Assembly (NCBI RefSeq): GCF_028747805.1
Contig: NZ_CP114887.1
Location: 241,501 to 305,500, forward strand
Source of the DNA: Solibacillus daqui
GTDB lineage: Bacteria; Bacillota; Bacilli; Bacillales_A; Planococcaceae
Reading direction: 5' to 3'
DNA length: 64,000 bases
This document shows positions 17,485 to 26,180 of this stretch, in pieces (position 1 is the first letter of the stretch; every line of letters starts with the position of its first letter). The notes beneath the pieces were generated by a model, which was not told the origin of the DNA, ran no database searches, and saw only the letters and a list, made by a program, of their open reading frames with translations. The position numbers were made by a program, and so were the translations under genes.

Positions 17485-18648
17485 TTATCTGTACGAAGCA
17501 GGTTTTTTCCAAATAAGTGTTAATAAAATACCAAATACTAATACAACTGTAGCAAAGTAATATGGGTAGTTAATATCAATATCAAATAGGATTCCACCTA
17601 AAATGGGTCCGAAAATATTGGCAAGACTTGTAAACATGGAGTTCATACCACCAACAAAACCTTGCTCGTTGCCAGCAATTTTCGATAAATAACTCGTTAC
17701 AGCTGGTCGGAATAAGTCAAAGCCAACAAATACGAAGCATGTTACGAGTAAGATTGCGAAATAAGAACTTACTGCCGTCATTAAAAATACTAAAATCGCA
17801 GATAAAATTAATGTATAACGAATGAGTTTAATTTCGCCCCATTTTTGTGCTAAACGGTCAAATAATGCAACTTGCGCAATCGCACCGAAAATGGCACTGC
17901 CTGTAATAATAATCGCGATATCCGTTGGTGTGAAGCCGAATTTATGGTCAACGAATAAGCTGAAGAATGATTCAAACGCCGCTAAGCCGAATGATGCGAC
18001 GAAAATTAAAATGAAGGCAATGAAGTACATTGGTGCAAAAATTCGCTTAAAGCCTGACTTTTGGTCTGGTGCACTTTCAACATTTTCCGCATTACGCTGT
18101 GGTTCTCTCAGTAAAATAAATGACAAAATGGCAGCTGTTGTACCAAGTGCCCCTGCAAAATAGAATGGCACACGTGTACCAAAATCCGCTAAGAAGCCAC
18201 CAATACCAGGTCCGATAATGAAGCCCGTACTAATTGCTGCACTCATATAACCAAGAGCTTTTGGTCGTGTTTCCATTGTCGTAATATCTGCAATAAACGC
18301 AGTAACGGCAGGCATAATAAATGCCGCACTAATCCCACCAAGAATACGAGAAATAAATAATACCTCAATCGTTTTCCCTAAACCGAATAAAAATTCCGAA
18401 AAACCGAAAATGAATAACCCTAAGACGATCATAATTTTTCGACCATATTTATCAACCGCTTTACCAGCAAGTGGTGAAACGATTAGCTGTGCAATCGCAA
18501 ATGCAGCTGTTAAATAACCAACTGTTGTGCCGTTAATGCCTAACTCATTCATTAACGTTGGAAGTACTGGAATGACTAATCCGATCCCTAAAAAGGCGAT
18601 GAATAAGTTTAAAAGCAGTAATCCTAACGTTACTTTGATTTCTTTCAT
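17485..18648 (-). CDS. Multidrug efflux MFS transporter, Bmr/Blt/NorA type
   Basis: A 387-aa, twelve-segment drug:H+ antiporter. The N-terminal LFIAFLGIGLVIPVLPTLMNE, motif A GKAVDKYGRKIMIV (near residue 60) and motif C-like GFIIGPGIGGFLADFG (near residue 135) are those of Bmr, Blt and NorA. ATG 18648 with AAGGAG is preferred to the longer frame, which would run through the promoter. The divergent-type MerR promoter just upstream and the neighbouring bltR/bmrR-like gene indicate drug-induced expression. It is probably active against cationic dyes and fluoroquinolone-like compounds. Confidence 0.9.
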   Translation of the reverse strand: MKEIKVTLGLLLLNLFIAFLGIGLVIPVLPTLMNELGINGTTVGYLTAAFAIAQLIVSPLAGKAVDKYGRKIMIVLGLFIFGFSEFLFGLGKTIEVLFISRILGGISAAFIMPAVTAFIADITTMETRPKALGYMSAAISTGFIIGPGIGGFLADFGTRVPFYFAGALGTTAAILSFILLREPQRNAENVESAPDQKSGFKRIFAPMYFIAFILIFVASFGLAAFESFFSLFVDHKFGFTPTDIAIIITGSAIFGAIAQVALFDRLAQKWGEIKLIRYTLILSAILVFLMTAVSSYFAILLVTCFVFVGFDLFRPAVTSYLSKIAGNEQGFVGGMNSMFTSLANIFGPILGGILFDIDINYPYYFATVVLVFGILLTLIWKKPASYR

Positions 18649-18704
18649 AGCTGTTTTCTCCTTACTTATGTTGCTAGAAATTTCGTGTTTAACCCGCACT
18701 TTCT

Positions 18705-18735
18705 AACATAAACCCTATAGTTACTATAGAGTCAA
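18705..18735 (-). promoter_or_regulatory. MerR-type promoter with 19-bp spacer for the multidrug pump
   Basis: On the minus strand -35 TTGACT (18730-18735) and -10 TATGTT (18705-18710) are separated by 19 bp, longer than the normal 17. The spacer holds the dyad CTATAG-TAA-CTATAG. Overlong spacers with a central dyad are the hallmark of MerR-family activation, in which the regulator untwists the DNA. The regulator gene is the next one upstream. Confidence 0.85.
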
Positions 18736-18765
18736 TGAAACAGCATTAAATTATTGTAAAAATTG

Positions 18766-19599
18766 TTAGGCAAGCTGTACCTTTAATTCAACGATAAATT
18801 TGTCCTCTTCATTTGGTGAATAATTAAGTGGCATAAAAATTTCATAGACGGTAGGCATAATTTGTAACTGCTCGCTCTCAATATAATTGTAGAGCTTGTC
18901 ATATTGTGTTAAATACGCCTCACGCGTAAAGATAAAGGCGATACATACATAACGACCAGCTGGAATCATCTGTACATCCATATCGCTTGTTAAATGTGTA
19001 ATATACCGATCTGTAAGCAGTGGCGTAAAAATATGGCTATAAAATAACGTATCTACATCATGGTACTGCTTATACGGATAAATACAGCCGTAACGACTAC
19101 TTAAAAAGCTGTTTTCGGTTTCTAACGTCTTAATTAGAGAACTATAGTACACATTTGGTATATCAGAAACCGTGAGTCCCTTCGTTTGGATGGTTAATAT
19201 ACGCGAAGTTTCCTCAAATTTAATGTACACGGTATCCAATACATCGATCTCGAGCTGTTCTTGCATTTGTTTTTTCGTTTTATAGAGCGTTTGCTGAATC
19301 TCATGTAGGCGGCTCATGCGCTGTTCTATTACTTGTTCCTGCCGCTGTAAAAATGCAAGCAATTCATCAGGTGTAAACTGTTGTGCTGCTTTAATTTCAT
19401 CTAGTGAGACGCCTATATATTTCAGTGATTTAATGATATCTAAATAGTAAATTTGAGAATCTTTATAATAGCGATAATTAGTTTCCGCATCGACATAAGA
19501 TGGCTTAAATAAATCGATTTGGTCGTAATAGCGTAGTGTCTGAATCGAAATATTTGTCAGCTTGGCAACTTCACCGATTGAATAGTAGTTTTCTTCCAT
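18766..19599 (-). CDS. MerR-family multidrug-responsive activator, BltR/BmrR-like
   Basis: A 277-aa protein. The winged-helix start YYSIGEVAKLTNISIQTLRY is the MerR DNA-binding domain, followed by a coiled-coil linker (about residues 80-118) and a C-terminal ligand-binding domain of the GyrI/BmrR type. It is expected to bind the dyad in the 19-bp-spacer promoter downstream and to activate the pump when bound by cationic drugs. A related sequence at 19629-19648 (CTATA..CTATA) upstream of this gene may give autoregulation. The ATG is preceded by GGAGGGTAC. Confidence 0.88.
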   Translation of the reverse strand: MEENYYSIGEVAKLTNISIQTLRYYDQIDLFKPSYVDAETNYRYYKDSQIYYLDIIKSLKYIGVSLDEIKAAQQFTPDELLAFLQRQEQVIEQRMSRLHEIQQTLYKTKKQMQEQLEIDVLDTVYIKFEETSRILTIQTKGLTVSDIPNVYYSSLIKTLETENSFLSSRYGCIYPYKQYHDVDTLFYSHIFTPLLTDRYITHLTSDMDVQMIPAGRYVCIAFIFTREAYLTQYDKLYNYIESEQLQIMPTVYEIFMPLNYSPNEEDKFIVELKVQLA

Positions 19600-19628
19600 A
19601 ATGTATGTACCCTCCAGTAATCGACGTA

Positions 19629-19648
19629 GTGTATAGCTCCACTATAGT
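19629..19648 (-). promoter_or_regulatory. Possible second operator of the MerR regulator
   Basis: ACTATAGTGGAGCTATAC upstream of the merR-type gene resembles the CTATAG dyad of the pump promoter. It directly abuts repeat R1 copy 1. The similarity is short, so this is tentative. Confidence 0.35.
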
Positions 19649-19783
19649 CTTAACTTGATTCAGTGGGGGGTGAACCCCCACTGAATCAAGTTAAGCCCCG
19701 GCGGATGTCACAGATTTTTTAGAGGAGTTTTTCAAGTGAACTTGAAAACAATCTGGACGCAATTACGCCGAAGCGCAATTGAT
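19649..19783. repeat. R1 structured repeat, copy 1
   Basis: Three hairpins in series. The first pairs CTTAACTTGATTCAGTGGGG with its reverse complement almost perfectly (19649-19695). The second pairs CAGATT with AATCTG (19711-19755) and has an inner TTTTCAAG/CTTGAAAA stem. The third pairs CAATT..CGC with GCG..AATTG. Between them lies the conserved linker GGCGGATGTCA. Two homologous copies occur at 31370-31510 and 47290-47416. It fills the gap between the merR-type gene and the YbfB-type gene. Confidence 0.8.
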
Positions 19784-19784
19784 T

Positions 19785-20969
19785 TTAATTGTACAACTCT
19801 TGCGCTATCGGTACAGACTTTTTCTTACTATAATAATAGCCAATAATTAAAATAATAAGGGCAACGGTTACAGTTCCACCTGCAAAAAGTAACGGAGCCT
19901 TAAAGGTTACATAATACGTTTCAAGTCGGCCTGCAATGACAGGTCCAACAATTTGACCGAGTGCGTAAAATGTCGTTAACATCGATACTACGTAACCGCT
20001 TTGCTGAGGGTAAAGCTGACGTGCATAGCCAGTGGACATTGTGACAAGCCCAACGAATGTAAAGCCGTATAAAAATGCCGATAAAAGTACACTCCAAGCA
20101 GTTTGCGACAATACAGGCAGTAAAATACCGATAATTTGCATTGCATAGGCAAGTGCCATCATTGAAATGGTCGAAAAGCGCGACATTAAGTGCATCCAAA
20201 CTGGAGCGGATGGGATAGCCGCAATACCAACAACAACCCAACTATAGCCCGCAAAGCTACGTAACGCCTCAATATTGTAAATGATATCGACTAAAAACGT
20301 CCCTGTAATGATGTAGCCAAGTCCCTCTAAACCATAAGCGATAATGAGCCACGGCATAAAGCCATACCAAATGGATGTTTGCTCACCTTTAGGAAGGGAT
20401 GCTTGGTTTGGCACAGTCAAACGTCGCCATAAAAATACCGTTGTCACCAAAAAGATTGCTGATATCATACCAAGCCCGATCCATGAGCCTTGCCACTGGA
20501 CACGTGCTTCAAAAAACGGTACAAGTAAACCAGAAAGCGCAATCCCAAAGCCAATACCACTAAATACATAACCACTCCAACGTGTCAGTAAGTGTGTAGC
20601 TAAATAATCCATTACAATGCTAGATGTCAAAACAAAAATAAAGCCGCTTGTGAGCCCCATAATTAATCGTAATACAATCCAAATTATGTAAGAATCAATG
20701 AACCCCATTAAAATAATTGATGTTACATTGATTACTACATTTAATAGTAGAAAATTCTTTTTAGCGCGGTAAATAAAGGCAGCTCCAAGTGCCCCGATAA
20801 AGTAACCTACATAATTACTCGATGCAAGCCAGCCACCTTGTGCAAATGATAAATTTTCATCTATGCGCATAAATGGCAACAAAGGTGTAAGAGCAAATCG
20901 GCTAATGCCCATCGCCACCACCAAAAACAAAATTCCGCCAACAATGACCCCCATATGTTGTCGATTCAT
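19785..20969 (-). CDS. MFS transporter, YbfB/YjiJ family
   Basis: A 394-aa protein with twelve hydrophobic segments. The start VVAMGISRFALTPLLPFM and the SNYVGYFIGALGAAF stretch match the YbfB/YjiJ group of MFS carriers, whose substrates are largely unknown. ATG is preceded by AAGGGGG. Its 3' end abuts repeat R1 copy 1. Its own promoter lies in the ~100 bases before 21074. Confidence 0.85.
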   Translation of the reverse strand: MNRQHMGVIVGGILFLVVAMGISRFALTPLLPFMRIDENLSFAQGGWLASSNYVGYFIGALGAAFIYRAKKNFLLLNVVINVTSIILMGFIDSYIIWIVLRLIMGLTSGFIFVLTSSIVMDYLATHLLTRWSGYVFSGIGFGIALSGLLVPFFEARVQWQGSWIGLGMISAIFLVTTVFLWRRLTVPNQASLPKGEQTSIWYGFMPWLIIAYGLEGLGYIITGTFLVDIIYNIEALRSFAGYSWVVVGIAAIPSAPVWMHLMSRFSTISMMALAYAMQIIGILLPVLSQTAWSVLLSAFLYGFTFVGLVTMSTGYARQLYPQQSGYVVSMLTTFYALGQIVGPVIAGRLETYYVTFKAPLLFAGGTVTVALIILIIGYYYSKKKSVPIAQELYN

Positions 20970-21058
20970 GAAAATTCCCCCTTATCAAACAATCCTCTTT
21001 AACGAATTATAGCATTATTGAATTTGGTAATAATAGAAAGATTTAATGTATAAAAGAG

Positions 21059-21092
21059 AAAAAACCTAACTTTTCACCAAAAGTTAGGTTTC
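21059..21092 (-). terminator. Hairpin at the end of the DUF2269-like gene
   Basis: Perfect stem AAACCTAACTTTT/AAAAGTTAGGTTT with a 4-base loop overlapping the last codons of the 21074-21514 gene, followed by TTTTCTC on the minus strand. Confidence 0.75.
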
Positions 21093-21514
21093 GATGTCAT
21101 AAGCCAAATGAAAAAGCACATGAGTGCGATATATTTCCATGTTGCCACTTTGACCATATGAATATATGTATCTTTTGAAAAGTCGGCACTTTTTGCAAAG
21201 TTCCTTGCGGGTTTAAATGCGCTTGCCATAAAATAAAGAGATGCCGTCATCGCAATATAAGTCACGATTAACCACGAACTTCCCCATGACCAACCACTAA
21301 AATGAATGAGCATCAGTCCTGTTGGTACGACATAATGCCCACCGTGTGCAACAGCACGCAAAATACCTTGTAAGGCATTTACATAGCTCAATGCTTCAGC
21401 TTCAGGTGCTTTTTTCATGCGACTTAATAATGGGAAAATCGCAAATAGCGGACCGGTTGCAACGACCGCACTTACGACGTGTACAAATAATAGGAGTTTG
21501 TAAAGCAAATTCAT
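21074..21514 (-). CDS. Integral membrane protein, DUF2269-like
   Basis: A 146-aa protein with four hydrophobic segments. The start NLLYKLLLFVHVVSAVVATG, with a His and small residues in the first helix, is typical of DUF2269 membrane proteins, which resemble small cytochrome-b-like helical bundles (no haem binding has been shown here). The GGHYVVPTGLMLI stretch is also conserved-looking. No partner gene is adjacent. Function is unknown. Confidence 0.7.
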   Translation of the reverse strand: MNLLYKLLLFVHVVSAVVATGPLFAIFPLLSRMKKAPEAEALSYVNALQGILRAVAHGGHYVVPTGLMLIHFSGWSWGSSWLIVTYIAMTASLYFMASAFKPARNFAKSADFSKDTYIHMVKVATWKYIALMCFFIWLMTSKPNFW

Positions 21515-21558
21515 CCCTCACTAAACAATAATTACAGTTAGTGTAACACGAATGAAAA

Positions 21559-21592
21559 AGGCAAGCTACGTCCCCTTAACGTAGCTTGTCTC
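21559..21592. terminator. Bidirectional hairpin between the DUF2269-like and OFA genes
   Basis: CAAGCTACG pairs with CGTAGCTTG around CCCCTTAA. It acts as terminator for the OFA-family gene on the minus strand. Confidence 0.7.
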
Positions 21593-21599
21593 TAAACCC

Positions 21600-22865
21600 T
21601 TATGAATGTGCAGGTTTGCTTTCTCCCACTTGTTGTGTTTGTTCTTTTGCACGCTGTTTTTTCATTTTGTTAACATCAGAACGTAGTAATAATGAAATAC
21701 CGAATGAAATAGCGATTAAAACACTGAATACATAAAACACTGGTTCGTAGCTATTCGCTGCTTCATGAATCGTTGATACAATAATTGGACCAAAAATCCC
21801 GCCTAATGACCAAGTAGTTAGTAAGTACCCGTGGATAACACCAAGTTGTTTTGTACCAAATAAATCTGACGCAAAGGCTGGTAAGTTTGAGAATCCACCA
21901 CCATAGCAACTAACAACTAAGAAAATAAATAGTTGGAATAATAGAACGTTTGTTGTGAATGGTAATGTAATGAACGCGATTAACTGAATGACAAAGAAGA
22001 TAACAAATACATTTTGACGCCCAAAATAATCTGAAGCTGCCGCCCAAATTAAGCGACCACCACCGTTAAATAAGCCCATTAACCCAACCATTGTTGCCGC
22101 AGCTGCGACTGAAAGGCCTACGATTTCTTGTGCCATTGGTGAGGCAACTGAAATCATCATTAAACCAGAAGTTACATTAATTAAATGCATTGACCAAAGC
22201 ATCCAAAACTGCTTTGTTTTTACTGCTTCACGAGCTGACATTTGCGCGATTTCTGTTGTTTTTACTTTACCTGAAGCAGTTGCTTCTTCTACATCACCCG
22301 GTTTTGGTGGGGCAATATATAAGGCACCTAGCATCATTAAAGTGAAGTAGCTAATCCCCAATACAAAATAGGTATTGGAAATACCAATAGAAGCCATTAA
22401 GCTAACAGCAACCGGTGCAGTAATTAACGAACCTGAACCAAATCCTAGAACAGCCATCCCTGTCGCTAAACCGCGACGATTTGGGAACCATTTTACGAGC
22501 GTTGATACTGGAGAAATATAACCAATCCCCATCCCGAGACCGCTTAATAATCCGTATGTTAGCCAATAAAGGACAACAGAGTCTGAAAGAATGGCAACTC
22601 CAGCACCAGCTTGACCAAGTCCGAATAAAACAGCCGCAACCATGGCAGCTTTGCGAGGCCCTAATTTTTCTACGATCCCACCAAATAATGCCGCGGAAAA
22701 TCCGGCTAACCCCATCATGATTGTGAAAGCAATTGTAATTTGTGAAGCATCCCATCCAAGCTCTGTAGCAATTGGATTTTTATACACACTGTATGCATAT
22801 GCTCCACCGATTGATAAATGAATAGAAATTGCTGATGCAGCAATCAACCAGCGATTCTTTTTCAT
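21600..22865 (-). CDS. MFS transporter, oxalate/formate antiporter (OFA) family
   Basis: A 421-aa, twelve-segment carrier. The N-terminal IHLSIGGAYAYSVYKNPI and LSGLGMGIGYISPVSTLVKW are diagnostic of the OFA group (OxlT, YhjX and relatives), which exchange small carboxylates such as oxalate/formate or take up pyruvate. The C-terminus is charged. ATG follows AGGGGGAATTCC. A palindrome about 25 bases upstream may be an operator. The precise substrate is unknown. Confidence 0.88.
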   Translation of the reverse strand: MKKNRWLIAASAISIHLSIGGAYAYSVYKNPIATELGWDASQITIAFTIMMGLAGFSAALFGGIVEKLGPRKAAMVAAVLFGLGQAGAGVAILSDSVVLYWLTYGLLSGLGMGIGYISPVSTLVKWFPNRRGLATGMAVLGFGSGSLITAPVAVSLMASIGISNTYFVLGISYFTLMMLGALYIAPPKPGDVEEATASGKVKTTEIAQMSAREAVKTKQFWMLWSMHLINVTSGLMMISVASPMAQEIVGLSVAAAATMVGLMGLFNGGGRLIWAAASDYFGRQNVFVIFFVIQLIAFITLPFTTNVLLFQLFIFLVVSCYGGGFSNLPAFASDLFGTKQLGVIHGYLLTTWSLGGIFGPIIVSTIHEAANSYEPVFYVFSVLIAISFGISLLLRSDVNKMKKQRAKEQTQQVGESKPAHS

Positions 22866-22889
22866 GGAATTCCCCCTAATGCGTTTTAT

Positions 22890-22908
22890 TTATCGTTTTG
22901 TACGATAA
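22890..22908. promoter_or_regulatory. Palindrome upstream of the OFA transporter gene
   Basis: TTATCGT-TTTGT-ACGATAA is a perfect 7-bp dyad with a 5-bp centre, 25 bases before the start codon. It could be an operator for an unidentified regulator or, less likely, a leader hairpin. Confidence 0.4.
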
Positions 22909-23681
22909 TTTCTACCTGAAGTAGTTGTGTCGAAATGATGACTTTCCATGGCAATAACTTAACATCATTTTATTATGTTAGGCAAGTGAAATTTGAAAAA
23001 TAAATTATGTCGAAAAAACATAAATATCTTTTTTGGAGAGTAAAAATTGTACTTTACGTTGTAGGTATTACGGGTTTTCCTTATGGATAAACCCTTTGTT
23101 TTCAACGTTTCTGAACATTTTTCGATAAAATAAAAATCGAGGATAAGAGTTTTTGAAATAATAATAAAAAATATAAAAAAATAAATTAAATTGTACTTAA
23201 ATAATTAAAATAGCTTAGTTTTACTTATAAATTCTAAAATAACAACAAAAAAACTGCATGTTTAAATACTATTGTTTTAATAATATAACAGTTACTAATA
23301 CACATAAAAATGAATGCTGAATATTATTATGCATTGGTAAATCAACGTTTTTAACGATAATCCACAAAAAAATAGCCATAGAAAATGAAATGTTTTTTTA
23401 AAAGGTGAAACTGTTTATAACAGTTTGATAAAAAGAGTATTTTTGAAGTTTCGATAAATAAATTTACTTTTTGTAGAAATTATTTTGTAGTTAGAAACAG
23501 TTGAATTGGTTGATTTTTGGGATTTTTAACTGGATTTAAATTGGTTTTTTAATGTAAACAACACTGGATTTATCTATTGAATAAATATGCTTTCGAGAAA
23601 AAGGAGGAAAAAAGAAAAAAATTGACGTTTGTTAGTCAGTTCTCTAAAGTCAAAATAGTAATAAGAAATGAGGTTGGTAAG
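22909..23681. other. Long AT-rich intergenic region
   Basis: About 770 bases of very AT-rich DNA. I saw no ORF with a ribosome binding site, no riboswitch core and no strong terminator. A frame open from 23577 joins the flavin reductase gene but starts at a TTG without a proper site. The stretch may hold divergent promoters for the OFA and flavin reductase genes. Confidence 0.5.
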
Positions 23682-24293
23682 ATGAAACAATTAGATCCGA
23701 AACAACTAACAGAACGTGAAAATTATAAATTTTTGATTGGCTCGATTATTCCAAGACCAATTGCCTTCATAACATCAATGTCAGAAGGTGGCATAGTGAA
23801 TGCTGCGCCATTTAGTTTTTTTAATATTGTATCGTCAAATCCCCCGATGATTTCGGTGAGTATTCAGCGAAAAGCTGGACAAATGAAGGACACAGCACGC
23901 AATATCAAACAAAACGGTCAATTTGTAGTGCATATTGTTGATCCAGACAATGTTGAGCAAGTGAATGAAACGGCTGCAAATATGCCCCCACATGAAAGTG
24001 AAGTGGAGCGCGCACAATTTACATTAGTGGAAAGTACAAAAATTGCCGTACCAGGTGTAAAAGAATCGAAAGTTCGCTTTGAATGTGAGCTAGAAACGGT
24101 ATTAGAGCTTGGTGGCGACGAAAATAATGCCGGCTGTGACCTTATCATCGGCAAAGTATTGTACTATCATATAGAAGATGCCATTTACGAGGACGGAAAA
24201 ATTGATCCTGAGGCATTAGCGGCGATTAGCCGTTTGGCGGGCAATGACTATGCAAAAATCGGAGAGCAATTCACGATTGAGCGCCCACAGTAA
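23682..24293 (+). CDS. Flavin reductase-like FMN-binding protein
   Basis: A 203-aa protein of the FMN-binding split-barrel (flavin reductase) family, related to YwrF. It shows the family stretches IGSIIPRPIAFITSMSEGG and NAAPFSFFNIVSSNPPMISVS near the N-terminus, which form the FMN pocket. Such proteins reduce flavin with NAD(P)H, or use FMN for other redox steps, in the cytosol. ATG 23682 follows GAGGTTGGTAAG; the longer frame from 23577 gives an atypical basic N-terminus. It lies 17 bases before the epimerase gene and probably starts that operon. Confidence 0.85.
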   Translation: MKQLDPKQLTERENYKFLIGSIIPRPIAFITSMSEGGIVNAAPFSFFNIVSSNPPMISVSIQRKAGQMKDTARNIKQNGQFVVHIVDPDNVEQVNETAANMPPHESEVERAQFTLVESTKIAVPGVKESKVRFECELETVLELGGDENNAGCDLIIGKVLYYHIEDAIYEDGKIDPEALAAISRLAGNDYAKIGEQFTIERPQ

Positions 24294-24310
24294 TTATAGG
24301 AGGCAACACC

Positions 24311-25423
24311 ATGTTAAAAATCCAATCAATTGAACTTTTTAATATCGAATTACCATTAATAGAGCCATTTATCGTTAGTTACGGCACCTATCCAAATATG
24401 CCGTCAATTATTGTGAAAATGACGACAGAATGTGGCTTAGTTGGATGGGGCGAGGCAGTTCCAGACGAACATGTAACAGGTGAATCATTAGAAGGTACAT
24501 ATGCAGTATTAAAGCATACGTTAGCGCCTGCTATGATCGGTGAAAACCCGATGAATTTTGAGCAAATTCATGCCAAAATGGATGCCTTAATTTATAGTGC
24601 TCCAGCAGCAAAGGCAGCAATTGATATTGCATGCTTTGATGTAGTCGGTAAAAAGCTAGGCGTACCGGCATATCAATTAACAGGCGGACGTTATCACGAA
24701 AAATTCCCAATTACGCACGTATTAAGTATTGGTACACCTGAAAAAATGGCTGATGAAGCAGCTGAACGTGTAAAAATGGGCTACAACTCATTTAAAATGA
24801 AGGTTGGCCGTGATGTGGCAAGTGATGTTGCACGTATTCAAGCAGTACGCGCGCAAGTGGGAGATGCAATTGCAATTCGTGTCGACGTGAACCAAGGTTG
24901 GGTGAATAGTTCGACAACAATGCAGGCGGTGCGTGAGCTAGAAAAATTAAATATTGACTGGCTAGAACAACCAGTGCGCGCTGATGACATTGACGGCATG
25001 GTTGAAATTAAAGCAAAAACATCCATTCCAGTAATGATTGATGAAGGCTTACGAGGCGTACGTGAAATGCGAGAAATTATCGCCAAACGTGCAGCCGATA
25101 AAGTTAACATTAAGCTAATGAAATGTGGTGGCATTTATCCAGCCATGAAATTAGCTCATATGGCAGAAATGGCTGGTATGGAATGTCAAATCGGTTCGAT
25201 GGTTGAATCGTCAGTCGGCTCCGCTGCTGGTTTCCATGTGGCATTTTCGAATAAATCATTCACAAGTGTGGAGTTAACCGGACCATTAAAATTCTCAAAA
25301 GATATCGGGAATCTTCATTATGATGTGCCGTTTATCGAGTTAACTGAGCGTCCAGGTCTGGGTGTCGATGTTGATGAAGCGATTTTAGCCGAATTAACGC
25401 GTGAGCAATATGTGGTGCAGTAA
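24311..25423 (+). CDS. Enolase-superfamily epimerase/racemase (MR/MLE subgroup)
   Basis: A 370-aa (beta/alpha)7-barrel enzyme that abstracts a proton next to a carboxylate using Mg. The catalytic set is visible: KMK in SFKMKVG near residue 163, metal ligands in VDVNQG (about 192), LEQP (about 218) and IDEG (about 243), and the second base in IKLMKCGG (about 268). The pattern and the IGSMVESSVGSAAG stretch resemble dipeptide (Ala-Glu) epimerases and cycloisomerases. The adjacent GNAT gene starts right after the stop. Substrate is not known: dipeptide, N-acylamino acid or muconate-like compounds are options. AGGAGG precedes the ATG. Confidence 0.82.
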   Translation: MLKIQSIELFNIELPLIEPFIVSYGTYPNMPSIIVKMTTECGLVGWGEAVPDEHVTGESLEGTYAVLKHTLAPAMIGENPMNFEQIHAKMDALIYSAPAAKAAIDIACFDVVGKKLGVPAYQLTGGRYHEKFPITHVLSIGTPEKMADEAAERVKMGYNSFKMKVGRDVASDVARIQAVRAQVGDAIAIRVDVNQGWVNSSTTMQAVRELEKLNIDWLEQPVRADDIDGMVEIKAKTSIPVMIDEGLRGVREMREIIAKRAADKVNIKLMKCGGIYPAMKLAHMAEMAGMECQIGSMVESSVGSAAGFHVAFSNKSFTSVELTGPLKFSKDIGNLHYDVPFIELTERPGLGVDVDEAILAELTREQYVVQ

Positions 25424-26104
25424 ATGATTGCTACAGGATATTTAGTGCAAGCTGTATATGAAGTCCATGTATTAACGGAAGCACATATTCCGCAATTGAT
25501 GAAGCTGCAATTCGAAGTGGTGGATGCGCTTGAAAATAAGGCCATCTTGCAGCCGCTTGATGTAGGCGAGTTAGGCTTTATTTTACGTGGTAATGGTGTA
25601 ATGATTGGGGTATTTGTCGAAGGGAAATTAATCGCATTCCGTGCCTTACTTCAGCCTGAACTGGATGACGAGCATTTAGGCTATGATATTGGCTTAACGA
25701 CAGAAGCCGAGTTAAAAAAGGTGCTGTATCAGGAAATTTCGAATGTTCACCCAGATTATCGAGGGTTTGGTTTACAACGAACGATGGCGGATGTCATTAT
25801 GCAGCAAATCGATTTATCGAAATTTACAGTTGTTTGTGCAACCGTGATGCCGGGCAATATTGCGAGCTTAAAGGATAAATTTTCGCAAGGGATGCATGTA
25901 GCAGCCTTGAAATATAAATACGGTGGGAAATTACGCTATGTGTTTATGAAGGATTTAGTGGGCAAGGAAAATGCTCTATGGCAAGAAGAAAAGTTCGTCG
26001 CGATGGATGAAACAGAAGAGCAACAACAATTATTAAAAGCAGGATTTGTTGGGCGAACAATGAAAAAAGATGGCGACAGCTGGCTTGTTCAATACGTGAA
26101 ATAA
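25424..26104 (+). CDS. GNAT-like N-acyltransferase partner of the epimerase
   Basis: A 226-aa protein whose middle (EISNVHPDYRGFGLQRTM, near residue 110) carries the R/Q-x-x-G-x-G/A-type acyl-CoA loop in the form RGFGLQ. It starts directly at the ATG following the epimerase stop, so translation is coupled. In Geobacillus a GNAT succinyltransferase works with an MR/MLE racemase to convert D- to L-amino acids through N-succinyl forms; a similar pairing is possible here but no desuccinylase is adjacent. A terminator follows within the next 45 bases. Confidence 0.7.
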   Translation: MIATGYLVQAVYEVHVLTEAHIPQLMKLQFEVVDALENKAILQPLDVGELGFILRGNGVMIGVFVEGKLIAFRALLQPELDDEHLGYDIGLTTEAELKKVLYQEISNVHPDYRGFGLQRTMADVIMQQIDLSKFTVVCATVMPGNIASLKDKFSQGMHVAALKYKYGGKLRYVFMKDLVGKENALWQEEKFVAMDETEEQQQLLKAGFVGRTMKKDGDSWLVQYVK

Positions 26105-26148
26105 TAAAGGATGTGGCGAGATTTATTTTTTCGCCACATCCTTTATCG
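26105..26148. terminator. Bidirectional terminator after the epimerase/GNAT operon
   Basis: Perfect stem AAAGGATGTGGCGA/TCGCCACATCCTTT with T-rich loop and flanks. It also serves the minus-strand 35-aa ORF that converges on it. Confidence 0.85.
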
Positions 26149-26180
26149 ATTTACTAGACCTCATGTCGTGTGTTTGCTCC

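Noticed and set aside
24311-26104. Firm assignment as N-succinylamino acid racemase plus succinyltransferase
   Set aside because: The epimerase's motif neighbourhood fits dipeptide epimerases better, and the needed desuccinylase is not adjacent.
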